In this document: piece by piece, positions 1 to 6,834 of the stretch
Position numbering within the stretch: the stretch's first letter is position 1
Layout: every line of letters begins with the position of its first letter
DNA from: Planctomycetota bacterium
GTDB lineage: Bacteria > Planctomycetota > Planctomycetia > Pirellulales > Pirellulaceae
Direction of reading: 5' to 3'
DNA: 20,780 nucleotides
Assembly: GCA_029259935.1 (NCBI GenBank)
Contig: JAJDEH010000409.1
Location: forward strand, 1-20,780
Notes under the pieces: model-generated
What the model was told of the DNA's origin: nothing
The model's input: only the letters and a program-made list of their open reading frames with translations
Databases searched by the model: none
Position numbers and translations under genes: made by a program

Positions 1-147
1 GAGCCGGAACTGAAAGCCCTCCGCGACTGCATCGCCCGGGGGACGCCCTACGGAAGCGAGCGCTGGCAGAAGCAAACCGCGCGTCGCCTGGGCCTCGAAT
101 CCTCACTCCGCCCCCGAGGCCGCCCCCGAAAGAAATCAAAAAAGTAG
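1..147 (+). CDS. REP-associated tyrosine transposase (RAYT), C-terminal end only
   Basis: Reading from base 1 gives 48 codons and a TAG stop. The tail (TPYGSERWQ, then TARRLGLESSLRPRGRPRK) is the highly conserved basic C-terminus of Y1/TnpA_REP-type transposases found as single copies beside REP hairpins in planctomycetes and proteobacteria. These enzymes are single-strand tyrosine nucleases thought to move REP sequences. The catalytic HUH and Tyr region lies outside the window, so activity cannot be judged. The next gene downstream looks 5'-truncated, which fits arrival of this element at that site. Confidence in the family is good because of the GTPYGS...RRLGLE...RPRGRPRK pattern; that it caused the neighbouring truncation is inference. 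Confidence 0.8.
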   Translation, partial: EPELKALRDCIARGTPYGSERWQKQTARRLGLESSLRPRGRPRKKSKK

Positions 148-244
148 AATGTCCCGTTGTCTGCCACCTTTGTCTGCCCTCTCGCTATGCGTGCTGTCCT
201 AGGCATCTACCCAGCTTGCCGCAATCGCTTCCGCTTGCAAATAA

Positions 245-267
245 CTGGACCTGTCCCCGTTTATTCC
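245..267. repeat. possible RAYT/REP-associated end sequence
   Basis: The stretch around GGACCTGTCCCCG followed by TTTATTCC resembles the short GACCTGTCCCC sequence I recall beside RAYT genes in many bacterial genomes. It lies about 100 bases past the transposase stop and just where the reading frame of the next gene fragment begins to look like protein. Assignment is from memory of the motif, not from a second copy in this window. Confidence 0.3.
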
Positions 268-269
268 TC

Positions 270-569
270 ACGGTTGAGGATCTGGTATTTGCCGAGGCAG
301 CCGGAATTCAACCCGCCCCATTGAACGACGGGAACACAGCCAAGGAAGCGGGCAACGGGTATCTGTTTGCGGCTGGGCTCGGCGTGATTGCCTTTAGCGC
401 ATTGGGCTGGGCGGTCATGCAGCGGCAGCGACCCAAGGATGAAAAATCGCGAGCTAGTCGTGCAGCCGCGCTTACTGATTCCAACGGCCAATCACAGTTC
501 GACGTGGACTGGCAACTTTCCAAATGGGACGAGCGCTGGTCGATTCGACCCATCGTCGTCCGCTGGTAA
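270..569 (+). pseudogene. 5'-truncated gene tail with one membrane helix
   Basis: The frame is open from a TTG at 216 to TAA at 569 (117 codons). The first ~18 codons read through the RAYT-linked sequence, so the native part probably begins near 270. It contains one clear hydrophobic segment (GYLFAAGLGVIAFSALGWAV) followed by a basic stop-transfer stretch (MQRQRPKDEK) and a polar tail ending PIVVRW. I do not recognise a family. No good start codon with a ribosome binding site is visible, which supports a gene that lost its 5' end. It sits 52 bases before the HINT toxin gene and could be the remnant of a companion membrane protein, but that is only positional. A short intact gene starting at the TTG cannot be excluded. 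Confidence 0.35.
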
Positions 570-621
570 ACCCATTACTATAAAATATTCAACATCTCGA
601 ACGAATCAGAGGCGAGATCCC

Positions 622-2073
622 ATGAACACGCAAAGCCACAAATCGGAACATTTCTTAAAGAAGCTGAGCTGGGTTTGGCTGGTCACCGGCGTTACGCTTG
701 GCGCGTATCTTGTCTATCTGTCGGGTGTTCTTGCCCCCTCATCGTCAGCGACCGCATCGGTCGCCTCTGCCAACGCCAGCGTAGCAAACGCTTCGTTCAA
801 GGGCTCCGAGAAGCCGATCTCGACCACGCGTAACATCGAGGACATTCGAGTCGGTGATCGCGTTCTTGCCAAGAATCCGGAGATTAGCGCTGCAGAACGG
901 GCGAGTTGGGAGGAGCCGGATTGGTCACAGTGGATGAAGCTGTCGTTGCTAATGCCCAAACCGGATGGATCGGAACTATCAATCCAGATTCTACGGCCAG
1001 AAGACTGGGTGATCTCACAGATTCGCTTCGTTGTCGACGAGGAACTCGTGAACAACGCCGTGGCAGCAATTGAGAACACTGCGACGCGAAATATACAGCA
1101 AGAATTGGTACCGCCACGGCCAGTGTATCAGTATTTGGCTAACCGGTTTGCACAAATCGAATCCCACGGGCTTCGACTAGTGCGATTGTCCGTGGAAATG
1201 GATCTCCCAGAACTGGGGCTTACCGGTAATGCCATCCTTGTAGAGATCGAACCCCTTCAAGGCATCCAAGGCGGGGGGGGAAGTGTCGTGACCGCAACCT
1301 TTCACCACACGAGTGGCGGTGTAATCGATTTGGTGGTTGGAGTCGATGGTGGCCGGGAGACCATTGGCACGACGAGGAATCACCCTGTTTGGAGCGTCGA
1401 TAGGCAGGAATATACCCAAGCGAGTGCACTTGAAATTGGAGACCGCGTTCTCACCCTCGCAGGCGACATCAAACGCGTTGTCAACAAACTACCACGGCCG
1501 GGTCCCGAGCCAGTCCACAATCTCGAAGTCTACGGCGAACATGTGTACTTCGTCGGTAGAGACGGGATTCTGGTTCACAATGCGAAGTCGTACGCGAGGA
1601 ACAAACATGGGCTCCCAATTGACAAGGACGACTTCGACGAATGGTGGGACTCACTATCGAATGCACACGCAAAACGGCTTCAACGAAAGCTTGGAGACAC
1701 GCTAGGCGACAAGTTTCGAGACGGCGGAAAGCATGAATGGCTCATGGTGAGCCGGGCCTACGTATTCAAAGAAATGGGCTTCACGGCGAAGGACATTCGG
1801 CGGCTTTCGACTTTGACGGTCGATCTTCACCCCCGCGGGGGCCTAACTAAGGGTTGGACTCACGTGTCTGAACTGCGCGATGCAGTAAACTCAACAACGG
1901 CTCACAATGCGCTGTTAAAGCGAATTGACGATTTCTACGCGAGAATGCATACCCTAAAACACCCTAGGGGAGCCTTCAAACGACAATTGGCGCTGTGGGC
2001 GGACGATTGGATGAAAAATGGGGTACAAGATCTGCCAAGAGGCCTTGGCGGAACAAGAGCGCCGCTTCAGTAG
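622..2073 (+). CDS. membrane-anchored polymorphic toxin with HINT domain
   Basis: 483 residues from ATG 622; upstream frame to 388 is open but has no better start, and GGCGAG lies just upstream of the ATG. Residues 16-37 form one hydrophobic helix, followed by an Ala/Ser-rich linker. Residues ~59-321 match the HINT (hedgehog/intein) fold of planctomycete polymorphic toxins: IEDIRVGDRVLA (72-83), the block-B TxxH motif at 251-254 (TRNHPVW), EIGDRVLTLAGD (271-282), EVYGEHVYFVG (302-312) and the terminal ILVHN (316-320) at the expected release site. Residues 322-483 are a charged helical C-terminal domain with KHEWLMVSRA (370-379) and TAHNALLKRI (426-435), likely the toxin; I cannot name its family. 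There is no cysteine anywhere, so the usual catalytic Cys1 is missing; SFKGS (58-62) sits where CFxxGT is expected. An Imm22-like gene follows. Role in contact or kin competition is inference. Confidence 0.8.
   Translation: MNTQSHKSEHFLKKLSWVWLVTGVTLGAYLVYLSGVLAPSSSATASVASANASVANASFKGSEKPISTTRNIEDIRVGDRVLAKNPEISAAERASWEEPDWSQWMKLSLLMPKPDGSELSIQILRPEDWVISQIRFVVDEELVNNAVAAIENTATRNIQQELVPPRPVYQYLANRFAQIESHGLRLVRLSVEMDLPELGLTGNAILVEIEPLQGIQGGGGSVVTATFHHTSGGVIDLVVGVDGGRETIGTTRNHPVWSVDRQEYTQASALEIGDRVLTLAGDIKRVVNKLPRPGPEPVHNLEVYGEHVYFVGRDGILVHNAKSYARNKHGLPIDKDDFDEWWDSLSNAHAKRLQRKLGDTLGDKFRDGGKHEWLMVSRAYVFKEMGFTAKDIRRLSTLTVDLHPRGGLTKGWTHVSELRDAVNSTTAHNALLKRIDDFYARMHTLKHPRGAFKRQLALWADDWMKNGVQDLPRGLGGTRAPLQ
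1273..1280 (+). repeat. G8 homopolymer inside the toxin gene
   Basis: Eight consecutive G lie within the HINT coding region and encode part of a GGGG stretch (residues 217-220), between the two halves of the domain. The frame is consistent on both sides, so the gene is ON in this sequence. Long G tracts of this kind can change length by slippage. Confidence 0.8.
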
Positions 2074-2213
2074 AGGTTAGCTCTGCGGACGATGCCCTAC
2101 GGCACAGTGAACGGTTGTGGGAAGTCCAGAGCAATGTCCGTGCTCGACGCTTTAGCTACCTAGGATTCAATAAAACCTCAACCTTCAGTTGTTCACAAGG
2201 CGTAAGCTCAGAT

Positions 2214-2924
2214 ATGCAGCACCACGAGAATGTCATATCCGTTTGGTTGTCCAAAAGGCAGCTAACTCGCGCTGAATACTACTCATATCGGAGTGGTGGT
2301 GAACACTGTTTCATGTTTCCTGGTTCAAAGGAACTTGCCAAGTCGAAGTTTTGCGCGGACTATTCGCTTACGTTTGATGATTCCTTTATGGAGGAGAAGT
2401 TCAAGCCGAAAGCAGTCAAGGTCGAAAGCCTCGTAAAGGAAATTCCCAGCTGCGAGAGCGTCATCCAAGAAATTGTCGCCGCAGCGCGACAAAAAAGGAT
2501 TCTCCGGTCAAATTGCGGCTTAGTGATTCCAAATTTCGGCTTTGATCGGGTTGATAGTCACCGTCAACAGTTCGCTTGCCGCATAAACGTGAAGGTTAGC
2601 CGCCTGGCGCTGTTAAAGTTCATCGGAAGTTTCGACATCAAGAGTACTACCGTTGCTGTGCCTCAAATACGCATTCCAATGCAGAAAACTAAGGTATTGC
2701 TCTTAAAACACGATCTGCTCCGACATAAACTCGCAGTTTTCGGGATGGAAAGAAAGGCAAGTACGCTCTTAGTCTATTCCGGTAAGGGTGGCTCCAAACT
2801 CAACTGCCAAGAAAAGATCTTTGATAGTGCAGCCCTGGCGAATGCCGCAATGAATTCCGAGTTGGAAAATAAGACAAATGAGGGATTTGAACCCGACAGT
2901 CGATGGAAAACTTGGATTCGATAA
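2214..2924 (+). CDS. probable immunity protein, Imm22-like
   Basis: 236 residues from ATG 2214. The frame is open upstream into the toxin gene, but the intervening residues look non-coding and ATG 2214 places the conserved motif at the N-terminus. The opening ENVISVWL, a short spacer with Tyr residues, [18 protein letters not shown] (about 44-61) and later SCESVIQEI match my recollection of the Imm22 immunity family, which starts with an N-x-x-S-x-W-x motif and has SKF...D(F/Y)xI...DDxFIE. Imm22 is usually about 110-130 residues, so the C-terminal ~110 residues here are extra and unassigned. It follows the HINT toxin by 140 bases on the same strand, the standard toxin-immunity order. Codons are AT-richer than in flanking metabolic genes, consistent with transfer. 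Family call is moderate; the pairing is inference from order. Confidence 0.6.
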   Translation: MQHHENVISVWLSKRQLTRAEYYSYRSGGEHCFMFPGSKELAKSKFCADYSLTFDDSFMEEKFKPKAVKVESLVKEIPSCESVIQEIVAAARQKRILRSNCGLVIPNFGFDRVDSHRQQFACRINVKVSRLALLKFIGSFDIKSTTVAVPQIRIPMQKTKVLLLKHDLLRHKLAVFGMERKASTLLVYSGKGGSKLNCQEKIFDSAALANAAMNSELENKTNEGFEPDSRWKTWIR

Positions 2925-3203
2925 CGTGGGGAAACCTGTCCGTCAAGTTGATTGATGAAAGCGAAATCGGTATGCACTGCGTCAATCGGTGCGTGCGGCG
3001 GGCTTTTCTTTGTGGGGAAGATGCGTTTACCGGGAAGAACTTTGCTCGTCGTACAGGCTGGAGTCGGCATTCGCCTAGATGTAGAGTTTGGCAGAATGCT
3101 GGAAGGCAGAATGTTTTTTTCTAGCTTCCGGCTGGGGTGAATTAGCGATCCTGTCTGCAATATTCCCACCACCCCTCCACTAACTCGGCAACACTGCGTT
3201 CGA

Positions 3204-4199
3204 TCAACAGAACAGCGCTTGGCTTGCTAGATGTTTCAGCGTTAGGTTCATCTGTTCTTTGAGAGCTGACTCTGCCGCGTCCGTGCTGTCGCCGGTTGGT
3301 TCGTCCATGCGGATCGTCAGTTCACCATTTTGGGTTTGGCGCATCAGTTCCGCCAGTATTTCGGTGCTAGTCCGCGAACCGTCCGCGAGGCGGACTAGGC
3401 GCAGTGCCAGATCCTCCAACCCCACAACTTGATGGCGTCGATTGGTCACGGTGGAACCGGACCGTGCCTGGTAACGGGCCAGTGCGCTGACCCGCGGCCT
3501 CTCACCTGGATCAGGCCGCCACCGCGGCGGGAAAGCTCGCAGTTGAATGAAACGACGGCCAAACGCCTCCAGCAGCGCGGTCATGATGTGTTCTTCGTCC
3601 TGCTGCACGCGCGATGCATCTTGAACGCGAGACCTTCCCAGCTTGGCATGAACTCGCGACGTCAGGTCGCGTAGCCGCAAAGGAAAGCCTTCCTCTTCAA
3701 TGAGTGCGGCGAGCGCCGCTTTGAGCAGCGGATCTCCAGTCGTTAGTGCTCCCGCCTCGTTGACAAATCTGACCTCTTCTCCGGTGTTGAGGCTTGGTGG
3801 TACGTTTTCAAAGCGAACGTCCGTCGATACGAAAAGGTCTTTCAGATTGGCCGGTTGAATGCGGCGATCGATTTCCACGTCGTGATGGCAGAGCAGAGTC
3901 TGGCGAAAGGCGCGGTTTCGGTAGAAGTCTCGGTATTGTTCAAGGGCAATTTCGTCGGACGCGAGCCGCGCGAAAATCGCTTCTACTTGTTCGCTTGCGG
4001 GTGCCAGCGAACGCGGAAACTGCTGTCGCCACTTACGCGGCTTCGTGTGTTCATGACATGCGATCCGTGGGCCGTTGGCCCACGGATACATGCGGTCGCC
4101 GCGTTCGCGGCTGAAGAAAGTTTCTTCGCCAAATGGTCGACTGCGACGCACAAAACTCACACACGTTTCGACGTGGCACTCTCCATGGCATGTCAGCAC
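3204..4199 (-). pseudogene. orphan methyltransferase regulatory domain (PKMT_MRD), N-terminus lost
   Basis: The minus-strand frame gives 331 residues. From about residue 66 (LAPASEQVEAIFAR) onward it matches the regulatory domain that follows a class I SAM-dependent methyltransferase: YRDFYRNRAFRQTLLCHH, then LFVSTDVRF, a helical middle, RVSALARYQARSGSTVTNRRHQ and a C-terminal helical domain. The full family is about 500 residues with the methyltransferase at the N-terminus; that whole catalytic half is absent. The first ~60 codons (4199 to about 4020) are unrelated and read through a REP hairpin at 4063-4087. This is therefore a remnant, with no SAM-binding motif visible and no obvious start or ribosome binding site. 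The native part probably spans 3204 to about 4010. Confidence in the domain is high, in a functional product low. Confidence 0.7.
4063..4087. repeat. REP-type hairpin (11-bp perfect stem)
   Basis: ATCCGTGGGCC at 4063-4073, a GTT loop, and GGCCCACGGAT at 4077-4087 form a perfect 11-bp stem with a 3-base loop. Short GC-rich palindromes containing CCGTGGGC are typical dispersed REP units in planctomycete genomes. It lies within about 60 bases of where the methyltransferase remnant loses homology, and a RAYT gene end is present at 1-147. Which side is the mobile unit is not resolvable from one copy. Confidence 0.75.
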
Positions 4200-4582
4200 A
4201 ACAGGAGGAAAGATCTCAAGTGTCCAGTTGATAAGCCCCCGCGTTCACGCCGGAGTCAGAAGGCCCAGCCAGACCCGAACTCGGGCCACTGCAACCACAA
4301 GCGTTCGCCGTTATTAACGGCAATGAAGTCGACTGGCGGATGCTCGGGATCGCGCGGCATGCCGTCGGTTCACGTTGCCGGAAATCCTGGCCGCGCGCCG
4401 TCCGGCCTTTACGTGGAACCGATGGCCGGAACTGAGTAAAATGGAGATTGGATGGGGCTGGGCACTCCGGGGCCAAGCAGCCCGTTGCAAGAAGCTGCGA
4501 TTCGAAATTCGAAGCGTCAGCGCGTCGGGCATTTCTTGAGGCGTCGGCGACTCGATTTTTCCTCGCAATCATTTTCGGCGAG

Positions 4583-4596
4583 GTTTGTCGACAAAC
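4583..4596. promoter_or_regulatory. 14-bp perfect palindrome, operator-like
   Basis: GTTTGTCGACAAAC is self-complementary over all 14 bases. It lies about 230 bases upstream of the DUF3311 start in a region with no gene. The form suits a homodimeric repressor site, but no regulator is adjacent and distance to the gene is long, so the role is unproven. Confidence 0.3.
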
Positions 4597-4748
4597 GCCT
4601 AGAAAACAGCGGAAATGCGACGGGGCCGTATGTTACAGCAGCGCGAGTGCCCCGCTTTGTCCCATCTGATTGATCTTTGACAATTTGGAAAATATCAAGC
4701 GGTTGATTGACAACCAGAGCGTCGCCCCACACGGCATGCTGCCGCTGG

Positions 4749-4769
4749 CGGTCGATTCTTCGGTCGATT
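4749..4769 (+). promoter_or_regulatory. tandem 9-base direct repeat upstream of the symporter operon
   Basis: CGGTCGATT occurs at 4749-4757 and again at 4761-4769, a 12-base period. It ends about 58 bases before the DUF3311 ATG, a position where activator half-sites are often found. No -10/-35 pair could be assigned with confidence, so this is only a candidate site. Confidence 0.25.
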
Positions 4770-4827
4770 AAACTCAGCGAATTCATTCCCGTGTCGATCC
4801 GCGTACTTCTTTCGCCTCGGTTTCCCA

Positions 4828-5070
4828 ATGAAGTTTGGTCGCAATCTTAGCCTCGCAATTCTGATTCTCGCCCTGCTTGTTCTGCACCAGGATTACTGGC
4901 AGTGGGACCGGGCGGAGCTGGTGTTTGGCTTTCTTCCCTATCCTTTGGCCTACCATGCGGGGATTTCGGTGGCGGCGGTGGTCTTGTGGCTGCTGGCCGT
5001 TATTTTCTGTTGGCCGAGCGGACTGGATGAGGAAGCCGCCGGCAAGTCGGAAGGAGATGCGGGCCGGTGA
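4828..5070 (+). CDS. DUF3311 small membrane protein, symporter partner
   Basis: 80 residues with two hydrophobic helices (about 8-20 and 44-62) around the pattern VFGFLPYPLAYHAGISVAAV, the signature of DUF3311. These proteins are encoded immediately before sodium:solute symporters and are presumed small accessory subunits, in the manner of YhdT before PanF. Here its TGA overlaps the GTG start of the symporter by three bases (GTGA), so the two are translationally coupled. No strong ribosome binding site precedes the ATG. Function beyond association with the transporter is unknown for the family. Confidence 0.8.
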   Translation: MKFGRNLSLAILILALLVLHQDYWQWDRAELVFGFLPYPLAYHAGISVAAVVLWLLAVIFCWPSGLDEEAAGKSEGDAGR

Positions 5071-6671
5071 TTCAACTGGGAATTATCTTTGGTTATCTGT
5101 TGCTGCTGCTGGCGTTGGGCGTGGTCGCCAATCGATTGCTGCGGCGGACCGCCAAGGACTACATGCTGGCCAGCCATTCGATCGGGCCGTTCTTGCTGCT
5201 GATGTCGCTGTTCGGGACGACCATGACGGCCTTCGCGCTGGTCGGCTCGACGGGACGGGCTTACACGTTGGGTTCGGGCGTTTACGGACTGCTGGCCTCG
5301 GCCAGCGGCATCGTGCATTCGCTGTGCTTTTTTCTGGTCGGCGTGCCGCTGTGGAAGCTTGGGCGGCGGCATGGATATACGACCCAGATTCAATTTTTCC
5401 GCGATCGGCTCGATAGCGATCTGATTGGGTTGCTGCTGTTTCCGATCCTCGTGATCTTGGTCATTCAATACTTGTTGCTCGGCGTGGTCGCGGCCGGAGC
5501 GGTGGTGAATGGCGTGACGGTCGGAGCTTTCGAGGATTGGGGTTGGTTCGAGTCGTCGGGCTTTGGAGTTCCCAACCCCTTGGCGTCGGGAGTTATTTGT
5601 TTGGTTGTCCTGCTCTATGTCTTCTTCGGAGGTATGCGGGGAACGGCTTGGGCCAACGCGTTTCAAACCGCCGTCTTTATGGTGCTGGGAGTGATTACAT
5701 TCATTGTCATTGCCAATGCGATCGGTGGTTCCGATGATTTTTTTGAAAACCTACGTCGTGCGTCTGGCAATGTCTCCGAGGCAGCGCGAGGGCGAGGAAA
5801 GCTGCAGCCGTCGATCTGGTTTTCGTTCTTGCTGATTCCGTTATCGGTGGGAATGTTTCCGCACGTGTTTCAACACTGGTTGACGGCGAAGAGCGCGAAC
5901 GCGTTTAAGCTGCCGATCGTCGTGCATCCCTTGTTCATCATGATCGTATGGGTGCCGTGCGTGTTGGTCGGAGTGTGGGCCAGTTCGCCCGCCAGCGGCA
6001 TCGAACCAGGCACGCCTGAAAACGAAGTGCTGGCGACGCTCGTCCAGAAGCACGCCGGGCCGATGTTGGCCGGTTTGCTGACGGCCGGCATTCTAGCGGC
6101 GATCATGTCGTCGCTCGACAGCCAGTTCCTCTGCATGGGCACCATCTTTACCGAAGACATGGTCTGTCACTACGCCGGGCAAAGCCGCTTCAGCGAGAAA
6201 CAGATTGTTCTGATGGCGAGAATGTTCGTCATTGCGGTTGTCGTCGTCACCTTCCTGTTGAGCCTCTTTCCACGAGCGGTTTTTGATCTCGGCTTGTGGT
6301 CGTTCAGCGGGTTCACCGGATTGTTTCCATTGGTGTTCGCGGCGATCTATTGGCGGCGGCTGACCAAGTGGGGAGCGATGGCCAGCGTGTTGGCGACCGT
6401 GGCCACATGGGGCGTTTTGTTCTGGCGAGCGGATTGGGGGGCTAACAAGCGGTATGCGTTTCCCGAATCGGATCTGCACTTGCCCGAGTCGTGGGTTTCC
6501 GCATTGGAGTCGACTCGGGTACTCAGCCGAATCGATTGGGATTGGGTTGTCCTTCCGCACATGTTGCCGGTCGTCACCATCTTCGCGGCTTCTACGGTTG
6601 CCCTGGTCGTCGTTTCTTGGCTTACGACCCGGCCAAGTGAAGCAACGTTGAAGAAGTTCTTTCCGGCGTGA
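5067..6671 (+). CDS. sodium:solute symporter (SSS family) permease
   Basis: 534 residues beginning at GTG 5067, fixed by an AAGGAGA ribosome binding site at 5051-5057 and the GTGA overlap with DUF3311. About 13 hydrophobic helices are visible. Typical SSS features are ASHSIGPFLLLMSLFGTTMTAFALVG (about 35-60) in TM2, YVFFGGMRGTAWANAFQ (184-200), and LTAGILAAIMSSLDSQF (338-354) with the Ser348/Ser349 pair at the usual Na2 site. SSS carriers import organic solutes using the sodium gradient. Pairing with DUF3311 places it near the MctP/PanF-like branch, which includes monocarboxylate and pantothenate carriers, but the substrate cannot be read from sequence. Soluble segments at 224-250 and 455-490 are longer than in simple SSS proteins. 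Length is within the usual 480-560 range. Confidence 0.9.
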   Translation: MIQLGIIFGYLLLLLALGVVANRLLRRTAKDYMLASHSIGPFLLLMSLFGTTMTAFALVGSTGRAYTLGSGVYGLLASASGIVHSLCFFLVGVPLWKLGRRHGYTTQIQFFRDRLDSDLIGLLLFPILVILVIQYLLLGVVAAGAVVNGVTVGAFEDWGWFESSGFGVPNPLASGVICLVVLLYVFFGGMRGTAWANAFQTAVFMVLGVITFIVIANAIGGSDDFFENLRRASGNVSEAARGRGKLQPSIWFSFLLIPLSVGMFPHVFQHWLTAKSANAFKLPIVVHPLFIMIVWVPCVLVGVWASSPASGIEPGTPENEVLATLVQKHAGPMLAGLLTAGILAAIMSSLDSQFLCMGTIFTEDMVCHYAGQSRFSEKQIVLMARMFVIAVVVVTFLLSLFPRAVFDLGLWSFSGFTGLFPLVFAAIYWRRLTKWGAMASVLATVATWGVLFWRADWGANKRYAFPESDLHLPESWVSALESTRVLSRIDWDWVVLPHMLPVVTIFAASTVALVVVSWLTTRPSEATLKKFFPA

Positions 6672-6676
6672 CACGA

Positions 6677-6812
6677 TCATTCAAGCCGCAAGCGGACCAG
6701 GAATTCATTGATGGCCTGCTTTTCCCGAAACTCCGAAAGCTTCGACCGTTCAAAAGCGGCGTCGAGTTGATCTTCCAGCTTCAACAGTTCGCCGCGGTGA
6801 AGGGCTTGGATT
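6677..6812 (-). pseudogene. C-terminal tail of an unidentified gene, cut by the GxxExxY element
   Basis: On the minus strand about 43 codons ending at TGA (6679-6677) read as good protein: ALHRGELLKLEDQLDAAF, then FREKQAINEFLVRLRLE. Further upstream the frame continues to 6901 but becomes low-quality Ser/Pro-rich sequence exactly where the inverted repeat of the GxxExxY unit starts (6813). This looks like the last part of a gene whose body was displaced. I do not recognise the family, and no matching remainder was found to the right of 7354. A short intact gene of 74 codons starting at 6901 is the alternative. Confidence 0.35.
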
Positions 6813-6834
6813 GATGGAACAGGAGGTAACCGAG
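6813..6834 (+). repeat. left imperfect inverted repeat of the GxxExxY unit
   Basis: Bases 6813-6834 (beginning GATGGAACAGGAG and ending CCGAG) match the reverse complement of 7334-7354 (beginning GATGAACAGGAG and ending CGGAG) at about 18 of 22 positions with one gap. The pair brackets the GxxExxY pseudogene almost exactly. Confidence 0.45.

Larger units (their letters stand above)
4200..4827. other. 628-base stretch without a convincing gene
   Basis: Open frames of 70-120 codons occur on both strands, but none has a recognisable motif, plausible start with a ribosome binding site, or sensible amino-acid composition. The stretch holds small hairpins (for example GCCGTT/AACGGC around 4307-4321), a 14-bp palindrome at 4583-4596 and a pair of 9-base direct repeats at 4749-4769. 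A TTGACA at 4677-4682 has no matching -10 box at the right distance. It probably contains decayed sequence plus the promoter of the DUF3311/symporter pair. Confidence 0.5.

Noticed and set aside
2903..3172. Small frames between the immunity gene and the methyltransferase remnant
   Set aside because: Four short frames overlap one another on both strands and none has a plausible start or motif; I see no gene in 2925-3203.
4090..4199. Reading RRSRPFGEETF on the minus strand as another RAYT C-terminus
   Set aside because: Only a few residues match the RPFG pattern and the conserved RRLGLE...RPRGRP tail is absent.
4216..4572. 118-codon minus-strand frame in the gene-poor stretch
   Set aside because: No motif, no ribosome binding site, and composition (Arg/Ala/Ser/Pro) typical of random GC-rich DNA.
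4950..5666. 238-codon open frame on the minus strand
   Set aside because: Gln/Arg-rich antisense of the DUF3311 and symporter genes, with no recognisable family.
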